NCBI RefSeq assembly: GCF_002877365.1
Contig: NZ_MCWZ01000340.1
Coordinates: forward strand, 1-43,364
Length of the DNA stretch: 43,364 bases
Direction of reading: 5' to 3'
From: Vibrio sp. 10N.261.55.A7
GTDB lineage: Bacteria; Pseudomonadota; Gammaproteobacteria; Enterobacterales; Vibrionaceae
Part shown: positions 35,006 to 43,364 of the stretch, piece after piece
Layout: each line of letters begins with the position of its first letter
How positions within the stretch are numbered: position 1 is the first letter of the stretch
Program-made: the position numbers and the translations under genes
Notes under the pieces: generated by a model
The model's input: only the letters and a program-made list of their open reading frames with translations
Database searches by the model: none
Told to the model about the DNA's origin: nothing

Positions 35006-35048
35006 AAAAGGTGTCACAGCAAATAACAGAGATATGTGACACCTTTTT
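35006..35048 (+). terminator. Terminator between lldD and D-lactate dehydrogenase gene
   Basis: AAAAGGTGTCACA (35006-35018) pairs with TGTGACACCTTTT (35035-35047), with the T-tract to 35048. A 13-bp perfect stem inside an apparent operon; the next gene begins 55 nt later. Confidence 0.85.
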
Positions 35049-35102
35049 ACCTACTGGAATATAAAAAAGACAATACCGGTAGCAAACACAAGGAAGCCAA
35101 TC

Positions 35103-38009
35103 ATGTCAAACCTAAGCGGCGACAAGCAGATGACGAGCAGTCCATCTCACAATAGCCGGTCAATCGATGACTCTACCTATCAACAGTTAGAGCAACTCTT
35201 TGCGGTTGAAATTGATGCAGAGCGCATTGTGACTCAGCATGCAAAACGACTCGCCTACGGCACTGACGCTAGTTTTTATCGCCTTGTTCCGCGGATTGTG
35301 CTTCGCTTAAAAAGCCTCGATGAGGTTATCTACACCATTCAATGCTGCCGTGAAATGCAAGTTCACTTTACCTTTAGAGCCGCAGGAACCAGTCTGTCAG
35401 GCCAAGCGGTTTCTGATTCTGTTCTCATCACTTTAACCGATGACTGGCGTGGCCATGAAATTGTCGACGACGGCAATAAAATCATTCTTCAGCCCGGTGT
35501 GATTGGCGCTGATGCCAATAAATATCTGGCCCCTTTTAAACGCAAAATCGGCCCTGATCCTGCGTCTATTAACACCTGTAAAATCGGCGGCATTGCGGCC
35601 AATAACGCCAGCGGCATGTGCTGTGGTACGGCGCAAAATTCCTATCGCACCATCGACAGCATTAAAGTGGTGTTTAGCGACGGTACCCTGCTCGATACCT
35701 CGTCAAAAGAGAGCATTCAAGCATTCCATATTGCCCGCCCAGATATCATTGATGGTCTCAACGCATTGATCCACGAGACGCAAAACAACACCGAACTAAG
35801 CGATCGCATTAAGCACAAATACCGCCTCAAAAACACTACGGGGTACGCGCTCAACGCACTGGTTGATTTTCACGATCCCATTGACGTGTTAGAGCACTTG
35901 ATGATCGGCTCCGAAGGTACGCTGGGGTTCATCGCTGAAATCACCTACAACACGGTCATCGAGCATAATTTTAAGGCCTCTTCCCTGCTTGTCTTTGCTG
36001 ACATTGAAGAAGCGTGTCAAGCCGTCGCCACATTATCCAAAACCCCCGTCGCAGCCGTGGAGCTGATGGATGGACGCGCCATGAGATCGGTCGCCGATAA
36101 GCCAGGCATGCCTGAATTTATTCAAACCCTCGATTTAGAAGCGGCAGCACTTCTGGTGGAAACGCACGCCAGCGAACAGTCTGTGATTGATAGCCAATGC
36201 AGCACCATCATGGACTCACTCTCTGACTACACCATTATTGAATCGGTGCCGTTTACACTTGATCCGAAAACCGTCGCCACGCTTTGGGGCATCCGCAAAG
36301 GCATGTTCCCTGCGGTAGGCGCCGTTCGAGAAGTGGGCACGACAGTGATCATTGAAGATGTTGCCTTTCCAGTTGAAAACTTGGCCAATGGCGTACGCGA
36401 TCTTCAAGGCTTGTTTGATAAATACCACTACGATGAAGCGATCATTTTTGGTCATGCCCTTGAAGGAAACCTGCACTTTGTCTTCACCCAAGGCTTTGAT
36501 AGTGGTGATGAAGTTAATCGCTATGGTGGATTCATGGACGACGTGGCCGACTTGGTGGCCGTTAAATATCAAGGTTCGTTAAAGGCTGAACATGGGACAG
36601 GCCGTAATATGGCCCCGTATGTTGAGCTTGAGTGGGGCAAAGATGGCTACCAATTGATGGAGAAGATTAAGGCCTTATTTGATCCGCAAAGCCTGCTCAA
36701 CCCTGGTGTCATTATTAACGATAACCCACGTTCTCACCTTGAAAACCTCAAGCCGATGCCAGCCGCTGATGATTTGGTGGATCGCTGCATCGAATGTGGT
36801 TTCTGTGAACCGGTGTGTCCATCTAGAACTCTGACCTTATCGCCAAGACAACGCATTGTTTTATATCGAGAGTTGCAGCGTCGACGCGCGGCCGGTGAAG
36901 ACGTAGAAGCAAGCGAGCTGGAAAAACTGTTCGACTATCAAGGTATCGACACCTGCGCTGCCACAGGCTTGTGTGCCGACCGCTGCCCTGTAGGAATCAA
37001 CACGGGTGATCTAGTTAAGAAACTTCGCAGTCAACGCTATGAAAAGCTGACGCCTCTTGTGAGATGGACAGCCAAGTGGAGCGCCGATCACTTCAGTTCG
37101 GTTGCCTCTATGGCGCGGGTGGGGCTAAAAGCCAACAAAGCGGCAACAACGCTAATGGGAAATAAAGCGGTGGGCGGAATGACCAATGGGCTGCGCAAGC
37201 TGACGAAAGGCTCTACCCCAACCTGGATGCCCGAATACCCTAAAGCCAACGCTCATCGCATTCAAAATGAACTTGATGGCGAATCCAACGAGAGCGGAAC
37301 TCTACGAAAAGTGGTGTACATGCCCTCCTGTGCCAGTCGAAATATGGGCCAACAAAACGATGCTCAAGATTCACGCCCACTGACCGAGGTAACGCTTTCT
37401 CTGCTCAATAAGGCAGGGTTTGAAGTGATTGCGCCTGACAAGCTGAATGACCAATGCTGTGGTATGCCCTACGACAGCAAAGGCGCGAATGACATCGCAA
37501 ACCAAAAATCGCAGCAGCTAGAAGACGCACTCTGGGAAGCCAGCAAGCAAGGCAAGTACCCTGTTCTTATGGACACGAGCCCATGTGCCAAATTAAGCAT
37601 CGAGAAGTTCTCAAAACCTATGGAGATTTTCGAGCCAACAGCGTTTGTGATGACTCATCTGAAAACGCATTTAAACTTCGAGCCTATCGATGAGACTGTG
37701 ATGCTGCACGTGACCTGTAGCTCGCGCAGAATGGGCCTAGAAAACGACATGCTGTCTCTAGCGAAAGCCTGTACCTCAGAAGTTATAGTGCCTGAGCATA
37801 TTCAGTGCTGTGGGTGGGCGGGCGATAAAGGCTTCACTACACCAGAACTCAATGCCGCAGCCGTTCACCCATTGAAAGAACAAGTGCCGAGCAATTGCAG
37901 CCGAGGCTTTAGTAACAGCCGAACCTGTGAGATAGGTTTGTCGCACCACAGCGGCGTGCCGTATCAATCGATACTGTATCTGGTGGATGAGGTGACTAGA
38001 GTAAAGTAA
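35103..38009 (+). CDS. FAD/Fe-S D-lactate dehydrogenase (Dld-II type)
   Basis: A 968-residue respiratory flavoprotein. Residues about 40-280 form the FAD-binding domain (FRAAGTSLSGQAVSDSVLI, IGGIAANNASGMCCGT, GSEGTLGFIAEITY). The FAD-oxidase C domain extends to about 545 (KAEHGTGRNMAPYVELEWG). Next come two ferredoxin-type 4Fe-4S motifs (CIECGFCEPVCP at about 563 and CAATGLCADRCP at about 620). A C-terminal part has two CCG domains (DQCCGMPYDSKG and IQCCGWAGDKGF). This layout matches the Shewanella-type D-lactate dehydrogenase, which feeds quinones. AAGGAA precedes the ATG. Other 2-hydroxyacids are possible substrates; lldD and the permease favour D-lactate. Confidence 0.9.
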   Translation: MSNLSGDKQMTSSPSHNSRSIDDSTYQQLEQLFAVEIDAERIVTQHAKRLAYGTDASFYRLVPRIVLRLKSLDEVIYTIQCCREMQVHFTFRAAGTSLSGQAVSDSVLITLTDDWRGHEIVDDGNKIILQPGVIGADANKYLAPFKRKIGPDPASINTCKIGGIAANNASGMCCGTAQNSYRTIDSIKVVFSDGTLLDTSSKESIQAFHIARPDIIDGLNALIHETQNNTELSDRIKHKYRLKNTTGYALNALVDFHDPIDVLEHLMIGSEGTLGFIAEITYNTVIEHNFKASSLLVFADIEEACQAVATLSKTPVAAVELMDGRAMRSVADKPGMPEFIQTLDLEAAALLVETHASEQSVIDSQCSTIMDSLSDYTIIESVPFTLDPKTVATLWGIRKGMFPAVGAVREVGTTVIIEDVAFPVENLANGVRDLQGLFDKYHYDEAIIFGHALEGNLHFVFTQGFDSGDEVNRYGGFMDDVADLVAVKYQGSLKAEHGTGRNMAPYVELEWGKDGYQLMEKIKALFDPQSLLNPGVIINDNPRSHLENLKPMPAADDLVDRCIECGFCEPVCPSRTLTLSPRQRIVLYRELQRRRAAGEDVEASELEKLFDYQGIDTCAATGLCADRCPVGINTGDLVKKLRSQRYEKLTPLVRWTAKWSADHFSSVASMARVGLKANKAATTLMGNKAVGGMTNGLRKLTKGSTPTWMPEYPKANAHRIQNELDGESNESGTLRKVVYMPSCASRNMGQQNDAQDSRPLTEVTLSLLNKAGFEVIAPDKLNDQCCGMPYDSKGANDIANQKSQQLEDALWEASKQGKYPVLMDTSPCAKLSIEKFSKPMEIFEPTAFVMTHLKTHLNFEPIDETVMLHVTCSSRRMGLENDMLSLAKACTSEVIVPEHIQCCGWAGDKGFTTPELNAAAVHPLKEQVPSNCSRGFSNSRTCEIGLSHHSGVPYQSILYLVDEVTRVK

Positions 38010-38176
38010 CAATAGCTAAAACTAGGGGCTGACTCGCTAACACGTATCTGCCCCAAAACGAGTTGCAAGCGGTATCAGAGCGCACAGTAGAATTCTGATT
38101 TTGGAATACGTAAGCTAATGGTGAGCAAAAGGCGAGACCTGCCCCTGAAGAACGGGCGATAGAGCTTCAATTATGA

Positions 38177-38204
38177 CCATCGCCCGATGCGGGCGATGGT
38201 TTTT
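38177..38204 (+). terminator. Terminator after D-lactate dehydrogenase gene
   Basis: A 10-bp perfect stem CCATCGCCCG-ATG-CGGGCGATGG (38177-38199) is followed by TTTTT. A further CGGGCGAT at 38153-38160 could pair alternatively. The converging serine hydrolase gene ends at 38217. Confidence 0.88.
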
Positions 38205-38216
38205 AACTAATCGATA

Positions 38217-39431
38217 TTATTTAGCTCGTAGTTCATTAATGATGTCTACTGTATTGATTAGTTGCTTTTGTAGGTTCGGTGCGACTGTATTTGTGTACCA
38301 ATCTGAAAAGTAGATTACAGAATAACCAGACTCTAGGTCAGAAAAACCCGTTTGACCAAATGAACCGTGAGAGTATACGATATTTTCAGCTTTCATTGTG
38401 TACGACTGCATGTCATACGTTGTAGGGCTTGCCGCAGCAAAAACATCTTTAATTACTGGTGTAACGTTAAGTACATCGTTAGATGAATCTTTTAACTCTG
38501 CATAAAAAGACTGTCCAGCTTTACCTTGTGCAATGTAGCTAGTAAATAACGCGTAGTCGTATGCACTGCTGTTTATACCAAACGAAGGTGATGTTGTTCC
38601 ATCAGATGTTTTTGCAATTTGAATTTCATCATTACCGCCGTAGCTATTGTGTAGCTCAGCAAGTAATTTCTCAAATGGCTTACCTTCAACTTTAGCAATA
38701 ATAAGAGCCAGTGTGTCAGTGTTTTGGTCTGTGTAATCCCAGTTTGTGCCACGCTCGCTTTGTGTCGCTTTAGCTGCTTTGATTGCATTTAAGTGACCAA
38801 TTGGCTCACCTGCGTTTTGTAGGCCAATCTCTTTTTCCCATTCGTAACCATTAGAGCCTGGAGTGTGATAGTCACTCAGTGGCTCGATGCCCGAGTTCAT
38901 TGTAGCTAACTCGCTGATAGTTGCCTCGCCAATAATAGAACCTTCTAGCTCTGGTAAATAAGTTTTCGCTTTCTCATCAAGAGAAACCTTGCCTGAATCA
39001 ATCGCGTGGCTTAGTAAAACACCAACGTAAGACTTCGCTGCTGATTGCAAGTTATTTAACATGCCAGTCTTAAAGCCATTGTCGAAGTGCTCCGCTAGCA
39101 CCTTACCATCTTTCATCACTACGAATGCTTTAACTTGTGTGTCGATCAGGTCTTTACGTAGTTCCGGTGAGATTTCAAATCCGCCTACTCGTTCAATTTT
39201 AACAGGGTTTACTGATGCAGGTAGTTTGTGTACGCCATAACGTAAAAACTGTTCAATGTGTGCCGATGCATATGTGTAATAAGGCCATTGTTGGAATCCA
39301 TCGGCTGGGATTTCCGCTACTGTGTAGCCTTCATAAAACTTAGATAGAGGCACTTCATCTGCTGCCGATGCCGATGTGATAGAGCCTATAGTTGTCGCTA
39401 ATAGAATTGTGGCTAAGATTGATTTTTTCAT
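38217..39431 (-). CDS. Exported serine hydrolase, beta-lactamase/NylB-like
   Basis: A 404-residue probable periplasmic hydrolase. A signal peptide (MKKSILATILLATTIGSITSASA, cleavage before ADEV) is followed by a class C beta-lactamase-type fold: nucleophile motif S130-A-A-K133 in LQSAAKSYVGVLLSHAIDSGKVSLDEKAKTYLPEL, Tyr233 in WDYTDQN, and a C-terminal HGSFGQTGF equivalent to the HTG/KTG strand. The SxxK surroundings resemble 6-aminohexanoate-dimer hydrolase (NylB) and EstB-type esterases more than true beta-lactamases. Substrate unknown: a peptide, amide or ester. Divergent from a LysR gene that may control it. This gene and the next two look more AT-rich than the lactate genes. Confidence 0.85.
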   Translation of the reverse strand: MKKSILATILLATTIGSITSASAADEVPLSKFYEGYTVAEIPADGFQQWPYYTYASAHIEQFLRYGVHKLPASVNPVKIERVGGFEISPELRKDLIDTQVKAFVVMKDGKVLAEHFDNGFKTGMLNNLQSAAKSYVGVLLSHAIDSGKVSLDEKAKTYLPELEGSIIGEATISELATMNSGIEPLSDYHTPGSNGYEWEKEIGLQNAGEPIGHLNAIKAAKATQSERGTNWDYTDQNTDTLALIIAKVEGKPFEKLLAELHNSYGGNDEIQIAKTSDGTTSPSFGINSSAYDYALFTSYIAQGKAGQSFYAELKDSSNDVLNVTPVIKDVFAAASPTTYDMQSYTMKAENIVYSHGSFGQTGFSDLESGYSVIYFSDWYTNTVAPNLQKQLINTVDIINELRAK

Positions 39432-39493
39432 AATAAATGCTCTTCGTTTGTAAAGGCAACCTGATGTGGAGCCTCTGAATTAAGTTGTTTGTG

Positions 39494-39521
39494 TTGACGT
39501 GTTCTATAATCGCACCATAAT
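39494..39521 (+). promoter_or_regulatory. Sigma-70-like promoter for the LysR gene
   Basis: TTGACG (39494-39499), 16-nt spacer, CATAAT (39516-39521), about 75 nt before the likely LysR start. Confidence 0.45.
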
Positions 39522-39595
39522 GAGATAGCCCGCAGCACGAAATGACCCATATTTGGAGTGGTTGTATTGCTATGGGAAACCGAGAGGATGAAACA

Positions 39596-40501
39596 GTGCT
39601 AACATTTTCAAGTCACAACCTTGAGTGCTTTATCGCCGCTGCTGAAATGGGAACATTTAACAAAGCAGCCCGTAAGTTGGGCAAGTCTTCGTCTACAGTG
39701 AGTCGCTGGATAGGCGAACTTGAAGACGAGTTAGGGTATTTGCTTTTTGATCGTCAAAGTAATGGTTTAGTTGTTGTCCTAAGTGAAAAAGGCGAACTTT
39801 TACTTCCAAAAGCAAAGATTGCTATTGAATATCTGCAAAAATTTGAGAGCCTTGCGCTTTCCATACACAGTGACTCTACACCTCTTAAATTAGCGATCAG
39901 TTTTGGTGAGTTAATCGATGGGGAAGGGATTGCCGATGTGATTAGTCGGTTGAAAACATCATGGCCTAACCTACAGATCTCGCTTAAAAATGCGGATATG
40001 ACCCATATTCAGTTGGCTCTTGATAACAAACTCGTCGATTTTGCACTTGGTATTGTCGCTGATTCCCTTTATCCCAACGTGGGTGGAGCATTAGTTGGTG
40101 AAGAAAGTACGACTTTGATTGCGCACCCCAATAATCCCTTGTGTGGCGAGCCGAACGTACAATTGGATATGTTATTGTCGCAAACGTCAATCTGGTCTGC
40201 TCCTTATGAACAAACCCATAAATACGATACAGCCTTATTCAAAAGCCTAGAGATGATCGAGTGTAGTGATGCTAATACTGTGGTGTCACTGGTCAAAAGC
40301 GACCTAGGGATAGCATTGCTTCCGGAATACATCGTGCACCCAGCGATTCAATCGAAACAAGTGGTGTCGCTTAATTTTGATAAAAGAGAAATCGATCCGT
40401 CATTTCAGCTGATGCTGTACTACAGATTGGATTATCCCCACCGTGAAGTTATTGATGAGATCATTCTTGCCCTAAGGGATTGGTTTGGTTATACCAAGTA
40501 G
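39596..40501 (+). CDS. LysR-family regulator, divergent from serine hydrolase
   Basis: About 301 residues with a winged-helix N-terminus (FSSHNLECFIAAAEMGTFNKAARKLGKSSSTVSRWIGELEDELGYLLFDR) and a LysR effector domain. In-frame ATGs exist at 39542 and 39572, but GAGAGG sits 8 nt before a GTG at 39596 that starts the protein at MLTFSSHNLECF, the usual LysR distance to the helix; I prefer it. It probably regulates the divergent serine hydrolase gene 164 bp away. Confidence 0.82.
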   Translation: MLTFSSHNLECFIAAAEMGTFNKAARKLGKSSSTVSRWIGELEDELGYLLFDRQSNGLVVVLSEKGELLLPKAKIAIEYLQKFESLALSIHSDSTPLKLAISFGELIDGEGIADVISRLKTSWPNLQISLKNADMTHIQLALDNKLVDFALGIVADSLYPNVGGALVGEESTTLIAHPNNPLCGEPNVQLDMLLSQTSIWSAPYEQTHKYDTALFKSLEMIECSDANTVVSLVKSDLGIALLPEYIVHPAIQSKQVVSLNFDKREIDPSFQLMLYYRLDYPHREVIDEIILALRDWFGYTK

Positions 40502-40676
40502 CCACATTTATAGAATGGATTTATAGAATAGATTTATAGTATTTTCGCGTATTGTATTCGTTTTTCGAATGCTTTCTAGTTACACATTTTGTTACAGACT
40601 CATTAGCATAGACCTAAATCAAGACGTACTAGATATGGAATTACTTCGTATCTATTTAAATTAAATAAGGTTTATC

Positions 40677-41081
40677 ATGAAAAATAAATTATTGCTTTCA
40701 AGTGTGTTAACTCTAGTAACGCTAACCAGTGCTGGCTCATTTGCGCAGGGTGGGTTCTCTTCGGGTCAGGCGAATGCGTCTAATCAGTCATCATCGGTTG
40801 GTTTTAACGGCAATATTGCTAATCCGGATACGGTTAAGGCTGCGTCTGAAGCAAGAGACGATGCTTATGTGACTCTTACTGGCAACATCACAGAACAAAT
40901 TGGTCATGAGCTATATACGTTTAGTGATGAGACGGGCCAAATTGTTGTGGAAATAGAAAACGAAGATTGGCACGGTATTAATGTGACAGCAGATACTAAA
41001 CTTATTGTTCAAGGTGAAGTAGACCAAGGTTGGACAACAGTAAAAGTCGACGTAGACCGCATCAGAGTAGTAACTCAGTAG
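40677..41081 (+). CDS. YgiW/YdeI-type periplasmic OB-fold stress protein
   Basis: A 134-residue exported protein. Signal peptide MKNKLLLSSVLTLVTLTSAGSFAQ, a short Ser/Asn/Gly-rich linker (25-50), then a bacterial OB-fold (BOF) domain (about 60-133: DDAYVTLTGNITEQIGHELYTFSDETGQIVVEIENEDWHGINVTADTKLIVQGEVDQGWTTVKVDVDRIRV). YgiW/YdeI homologues aid tolerance to peroxide, antimicrobial peptides and other stress. AAGG lies 8 nt before the ATG. Transcribed alone. Confidence 0.9.
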   Translation: MKNKLLLSSVLTLVTLTSAGSFAQGGFSSGQANASNQSSSVGFNGNIANPDTVKAASEARDDAYVTLTGNITEQIGHELYTFSDETGQIVVEIENEDWHGINVTADTKLIVQGEVDQGWTTVKVDVDRIRVVTQ

Positions 41082-41118
41082 TTACCTTCTTTGAATCTAT
41101 CGATTTCAACGTTGAATT

Positions 41119-41148
41119 GTTGTGGATACGTAAATTGTCCACAACTTT
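41119..41148 (+). terminator. Weak hairpin after the YgiW-type gene
   Basis: GTTGTGGA (41119-41126) pairs with TCCACAAC (41138-41145), then TTTG. Short U-tract, so only a possible terminator. Confidence 0.35.
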
Positions 41149-41292
41149 GCATGCTATTTATGATAGCTGACATTATTTGAGTTCACTCAGCCCCTATAAA
41201 GTTTTTAACAAGTCTTGTCCAATGGCTTGCTAGAAATTGATCAAACCAAATTGCCTACGACACTAAAACCGAATCGGCTTTGTTAAGGAAGG

Positions 41293-41324
41293 AAAAACGC
41301 CCCCGAATAACTCCGCTACTTCGG
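41293..41324 (-). terminator. Probable terminator of the second LysR gene
   Basis: Immediately after the stop, on the minus strand, CCGAA pairs with TTCGG (41320-41324 and 41303-41307), then GGGCG and TTTTT. The stem is short. Confidence 0.45.
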
Positions 41325-42227
41325 CTAATGAATGCCAGGGAGTTTTAGAAGTTCTTGCTGTTTGTTTAAAATAAACTCAATAAACGTCGACAACTTTTTC
41401 GATCGCGTTCTCGATTCATGGAATACAAGATAAAAGCTGATCCCATCTGGCCACAGTGCTTCGCATATCGGCACGATCTCTCCATTGTCTATGGCAGAAT
41501 GCGCATCAAAATACGGAACATAGATCATTCCTAAGCCCGCTTTTGCGGCTCTTACTGCCTGCTTCGGAGACTCGAGTAACAAGCCAGAGTTCGGAAAAAT
41601 GGCGTGCTGTTTATTATCTTGTTTAACTAACCACGGAAAGCCCTTCCCCTTCACACCAATATTCACCACCTCGTGTGTCTGTAACTCTGCTAAATCTAGG
41701 GGCTCACCGTGTTCTTTCGCCCAACTAGGCGAGGCATAAATACCGTATTGCAACCCAAACAAGCGTCGCTGCTTCAGATCAGAGTCTGACAACGGCCCCT
41801 GACGAAAGGCGATATCAATTCTATCTTCGTAGAAATCAAGGTTTTCGTTACTGCCAACCATTTCGATGTTGAGTTTTGGGTAAGTCGATTTGAATTCGAT
41901 GACCCAGTCACTGAGTGGCCAATCAACAAATTGTAATGGGGCGGTGATACGCAACGTGCCTGAGACCTGTGATTGGTTGTCTTGCCAATCTTTTAATGAT
42001 TGATAACCCAATTCAAGCTGCTTAGTAAGGGCCAAATACTCCGTCCCAGACTGAGTGAGTTGCATACTTCGCGTATTTCTCACCAACAACGTCACCCCCA
42101 ATTGCCCTTCCAGGTTGGAAATGCGTCGACTCACTGTGCTGGTCGGCACGCCTAATTCAATAGCGGCTTTCGAAAAAGACCCCATTTTAACCACCGTCGA
42201 AAACCACAAGCTTGCTTCAAGATCCAT
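41325..42227 (-). CDS. LysR-family regulator, divergent from NmrA-like gene
   Basis: A 300-residue LysR regulator of the CrgA/DsdC-like subgroup. N-terminal helix-turn-helix: MDLEASLWFSTVVKMGSFSKAAIELGVPTSTVSRRISNLEGQLGVTLLVRNTRSMQLTQSG. The effector domain follows (about 90-290). It is divergent from an NmrA-like oxidoreductase gene with 99 bp between, which it probably regulates. The gap has TTATGAT at 42238-42244 and again at 42292-42298, possible regulator half-sites. Confidence 0.88.
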   Translation of the reverse strand: MDLEASLWFSTVVKMGSFSKAAIELGVPTSTVSRRISNLEGQLGVTLLVRNTRSMQLTQSGTEYLALTKQLELGYQSLKDWQDNQSQVSGTLRITAPLQFVDWPLSDWVIEFKSTYPKLNIEMVGSNENLDFYEDRIDIAFRQGPLSDSDLKQRRLFGLQYGIYASPSWAKEHGEPLDLAELQTHEVVNIGVKGKGFPWLVKQDNKQHAIFPNSGLLLESPKQAVRAAKAGLGMIYVPYFDAHSAIDNGEIVPICEALWPDGISFYLVFHESRTRSKKLSTFIEFILNKQQELLKLPGIH

Positions 42228-42326
42228 GTTTATCCCATTTATGATAATCAGACACTCACTTTATCCTACTAATAATATTAATCAATGCCACTTATGATTG
42301 ATACCTCATTCACAAGGAGTCTTATT

Positions 42327-43175
42327 ATGTTTAAAACAACTGCTGTAATCGGCGCTACTGGCATGCTGGGTTCACCTGTCGCGAAACAACTTGCTCATGA
42401 GGGCTATACTGTTCGCATCATTTCTAGAGATTCATCAAAAGCTCGTAAGATGTTTCAAGGGCCACAATTTGAGTTTGTCGAAGCTGACTTATTCAACCAA
42501 GAGAGCTTAACGGCCGCGTTGAAAGGTGTAGAAGCCATTCACATCAACCTCAGTGGCAACAGCCCTGAGACTTATCTCAAAAATCACATTGAGGGAACAC
42601 AACACATTCTTAACGCTGTCGATAAATCGACTATCCAATTAATCACCATGATTTCTACCGCGACGGCGTATGAAAAAAACAGCTTCAGAATCGATACACA
42701 GGCAAAACTAGAAGCAGAAAACCTACTAAAGAACAGCGGCATACCTTACATGGCCTATTTGCCAAGTTGGTTTTTCGAGACCCTGAACTTATTGGTTGAC
42801 CAAGAGACCGTGACCACAATGTGTGAATCTACGAAACCGCTGCGATGGATCAGCGCTGACGATTATGCCAAGGCTGTCGTGGAAAGTTATAAGCTGCCTG
42901 AGCTATACAATAAGCGACTAACCCTACTAGGGCCGGAAAGCCTGACCATCACCGAAGCTGCAGATTTCTTCGCAAAAGCAAAAAAACTCGCCCGATATCA
43001 CATGACAGAGAGTGAGGCTTGGGACTACGCGAAAGAATTGGGTGATGACACGCTACTGGATGCGGTCGATTTGTTGGCATACACCGAGAAAGTGGGAGAA
43101 GAACCTGACCCTATCACTTTAGATCACCCACTGACGGCTTCAACACGTCTATCCGATTGGATAAAGGCCAACTAA
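42327..43175 (+). CDS. NmrA-like NAD(P)-binding protein
   Basis: A 282-residue atypical short-chain dehydrogenase. A Rossmann fold with GATGMLG (10-16) binds NAD(P), followed by IISRDSSKA, EADLFNQESLTAALKGVEAIHINL and a C-terminal substrate domain. There is no clear YxxxK catalytic pair, as in many NmrA/QOR2-like redox sensors or reductases. An earlier in-frame ATG at 42285 lacks a ribosome binding site; AAGGAG at 42313-42318 fits 42327. Substrate unknown, perhaps quinones or aldehydes; the divergent LysR gene probably controls it. Confidence 0.85.
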   Translation: MFKTTAVIGATGMLGSPVAKQLAHEGYTVRIISRDSSKARKMFQGPQFEFVEADLFNQESLTAALKGVEAIHINLSGNSPETYLKNHIEGTQHILNAVDKSTIQLITMISTATAYEKNSFRIDTQAKLEAENLLKNSGIPYMAYLPSWFFETLNLLVDQETVTTMCESTKPLRWISADDYAKAVVESYKLPELYNKRLTLLGPESLTITEAADFFAKAKKLARYHMTESEAWDYAKELGDDTLLDAVDLLAYTEKVGEEPDPITLDHPLTASTRLSDWIKAN

Positions 43176-43280
43176 ATGCTGATGGCGCAAGAAGGCTAAC
43201 AATCTCGATGACTATCATCGCCTCAAATAGTGATAAACCTGGTACTTCGTCGTATTTTTACTGATGTTCAGATAAATAAA

Positions 43281-43333
43281 AACCCCCTAAGCGGGTAATG
43301 CCAGTCAGTTTAGCTGACTGGCATTACCCTTTC
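43281..43333. repeat. 16-bp perfect hairpin at the window end
   Basis: GGGTAATGCCAGTCAG (43293-43308) and its exact complement (43314-43329) flank TTTAG; TTT follows. On the minus strand CCC-N5-GGG then TTTTT (43278-43295) looks like a terminator for a gene beyond the window. The long stem could be a terminator or the tip of a mobile or repeat element. Confidence 0.5.
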
Positions 43334-43364
43334 GGAGGCGTATTAAACACGCTTTGTACAGCGA

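Noticed and set aside
43281..43333. Possible attC site of a superintegron
   Set aside because: The outer R'/R'' core sequences (RYYYAAC and GTTRRRY) are not seen, and the stem is perfect rather than imperfect.

Overview
The window reads as a Vibrio chromosome segment, most likely from the Harveyi/Alginolyticus part of the genus. The reasons are the close resemblance of many products to known Vibrio proteins, the moderate G+C, and the mix of ABC sugar uptake, chemotaxis, nitrogen and lactate genes. The replicon (chromosome 1 or 2) cannot be told from the sequence. I see no rRNA, tRNA, CRISPR array or intact insertion sequence.

Region 1 (49-10331) is a beta-glucoside utilisation locus. An aldose 1-epimerase on the plus strand converges on a seven-gene minus-strand operon: lacI-type repressor, sugar-binding protein, two permeases, GH1 beta-glucosidase, MalK-type ATPase and GH94 disaccharide phosphorylase. 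Its promoter carries a CRP-like site and a LacI-family operator. A near-identical operator lies about 14.6 kb away, upstream of a LamB-type porin (23493-24806), so the porin is probably the outer-membrane arm of the same regulon.

Region 2 (10814-15266) is a signalling operon: a response regulator with a degenerate HD-GYP-like domain, an MHYT-PAS histidine kinase and a receiver-HDOD regulator.

Region 3 (15605-21090) is a nitrate/nitrite-type ABC transporter followed by nasT and nasS homologues. Its leader shows, in order, an NtrC-like site, a sigma-54 promoter, two ANTAR-target hairpins with A1/G4 hexaloops (AAUGGC, AACGGC), an intrinsic terminator and the first gene. This gives a readable circuit of nitrogen-status initiation plus NasS/NasT antitermination. 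No nitrate or nitrite reductase lies in the window. A chemoreceptor gene (21252-23309) follows convergently.

Region 4 (25502-30900) is mixed: a probable gene remnant, a maltose-acetyltransferase-like gene, the zinc-free ribosomal proteins L31B and L36 behind Zur- and Fur-like palindromes, an AraC regulator with azlCD exporter genes, a small exported protein behind a long inverted repeat, and a dsbA homologue.

Region 5 (30939-38204) is a lactate locus: a LysR regulator divergent from L-lactate permease, lldD and an FAD/Fe-S D-lactate dehydrogenase, with a terminator between lldD and the D-lactate gene.

Region 6 (38217-43364) holds a NylB-like exported serine hydrolase divergent from a LysR gene, a YgiW-type periplasmic OB-fold protein, and a second LysR divergent from an NmrA-like NAD(P)-binding protein. 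The window closes on a 16-bp perfect hairpin.
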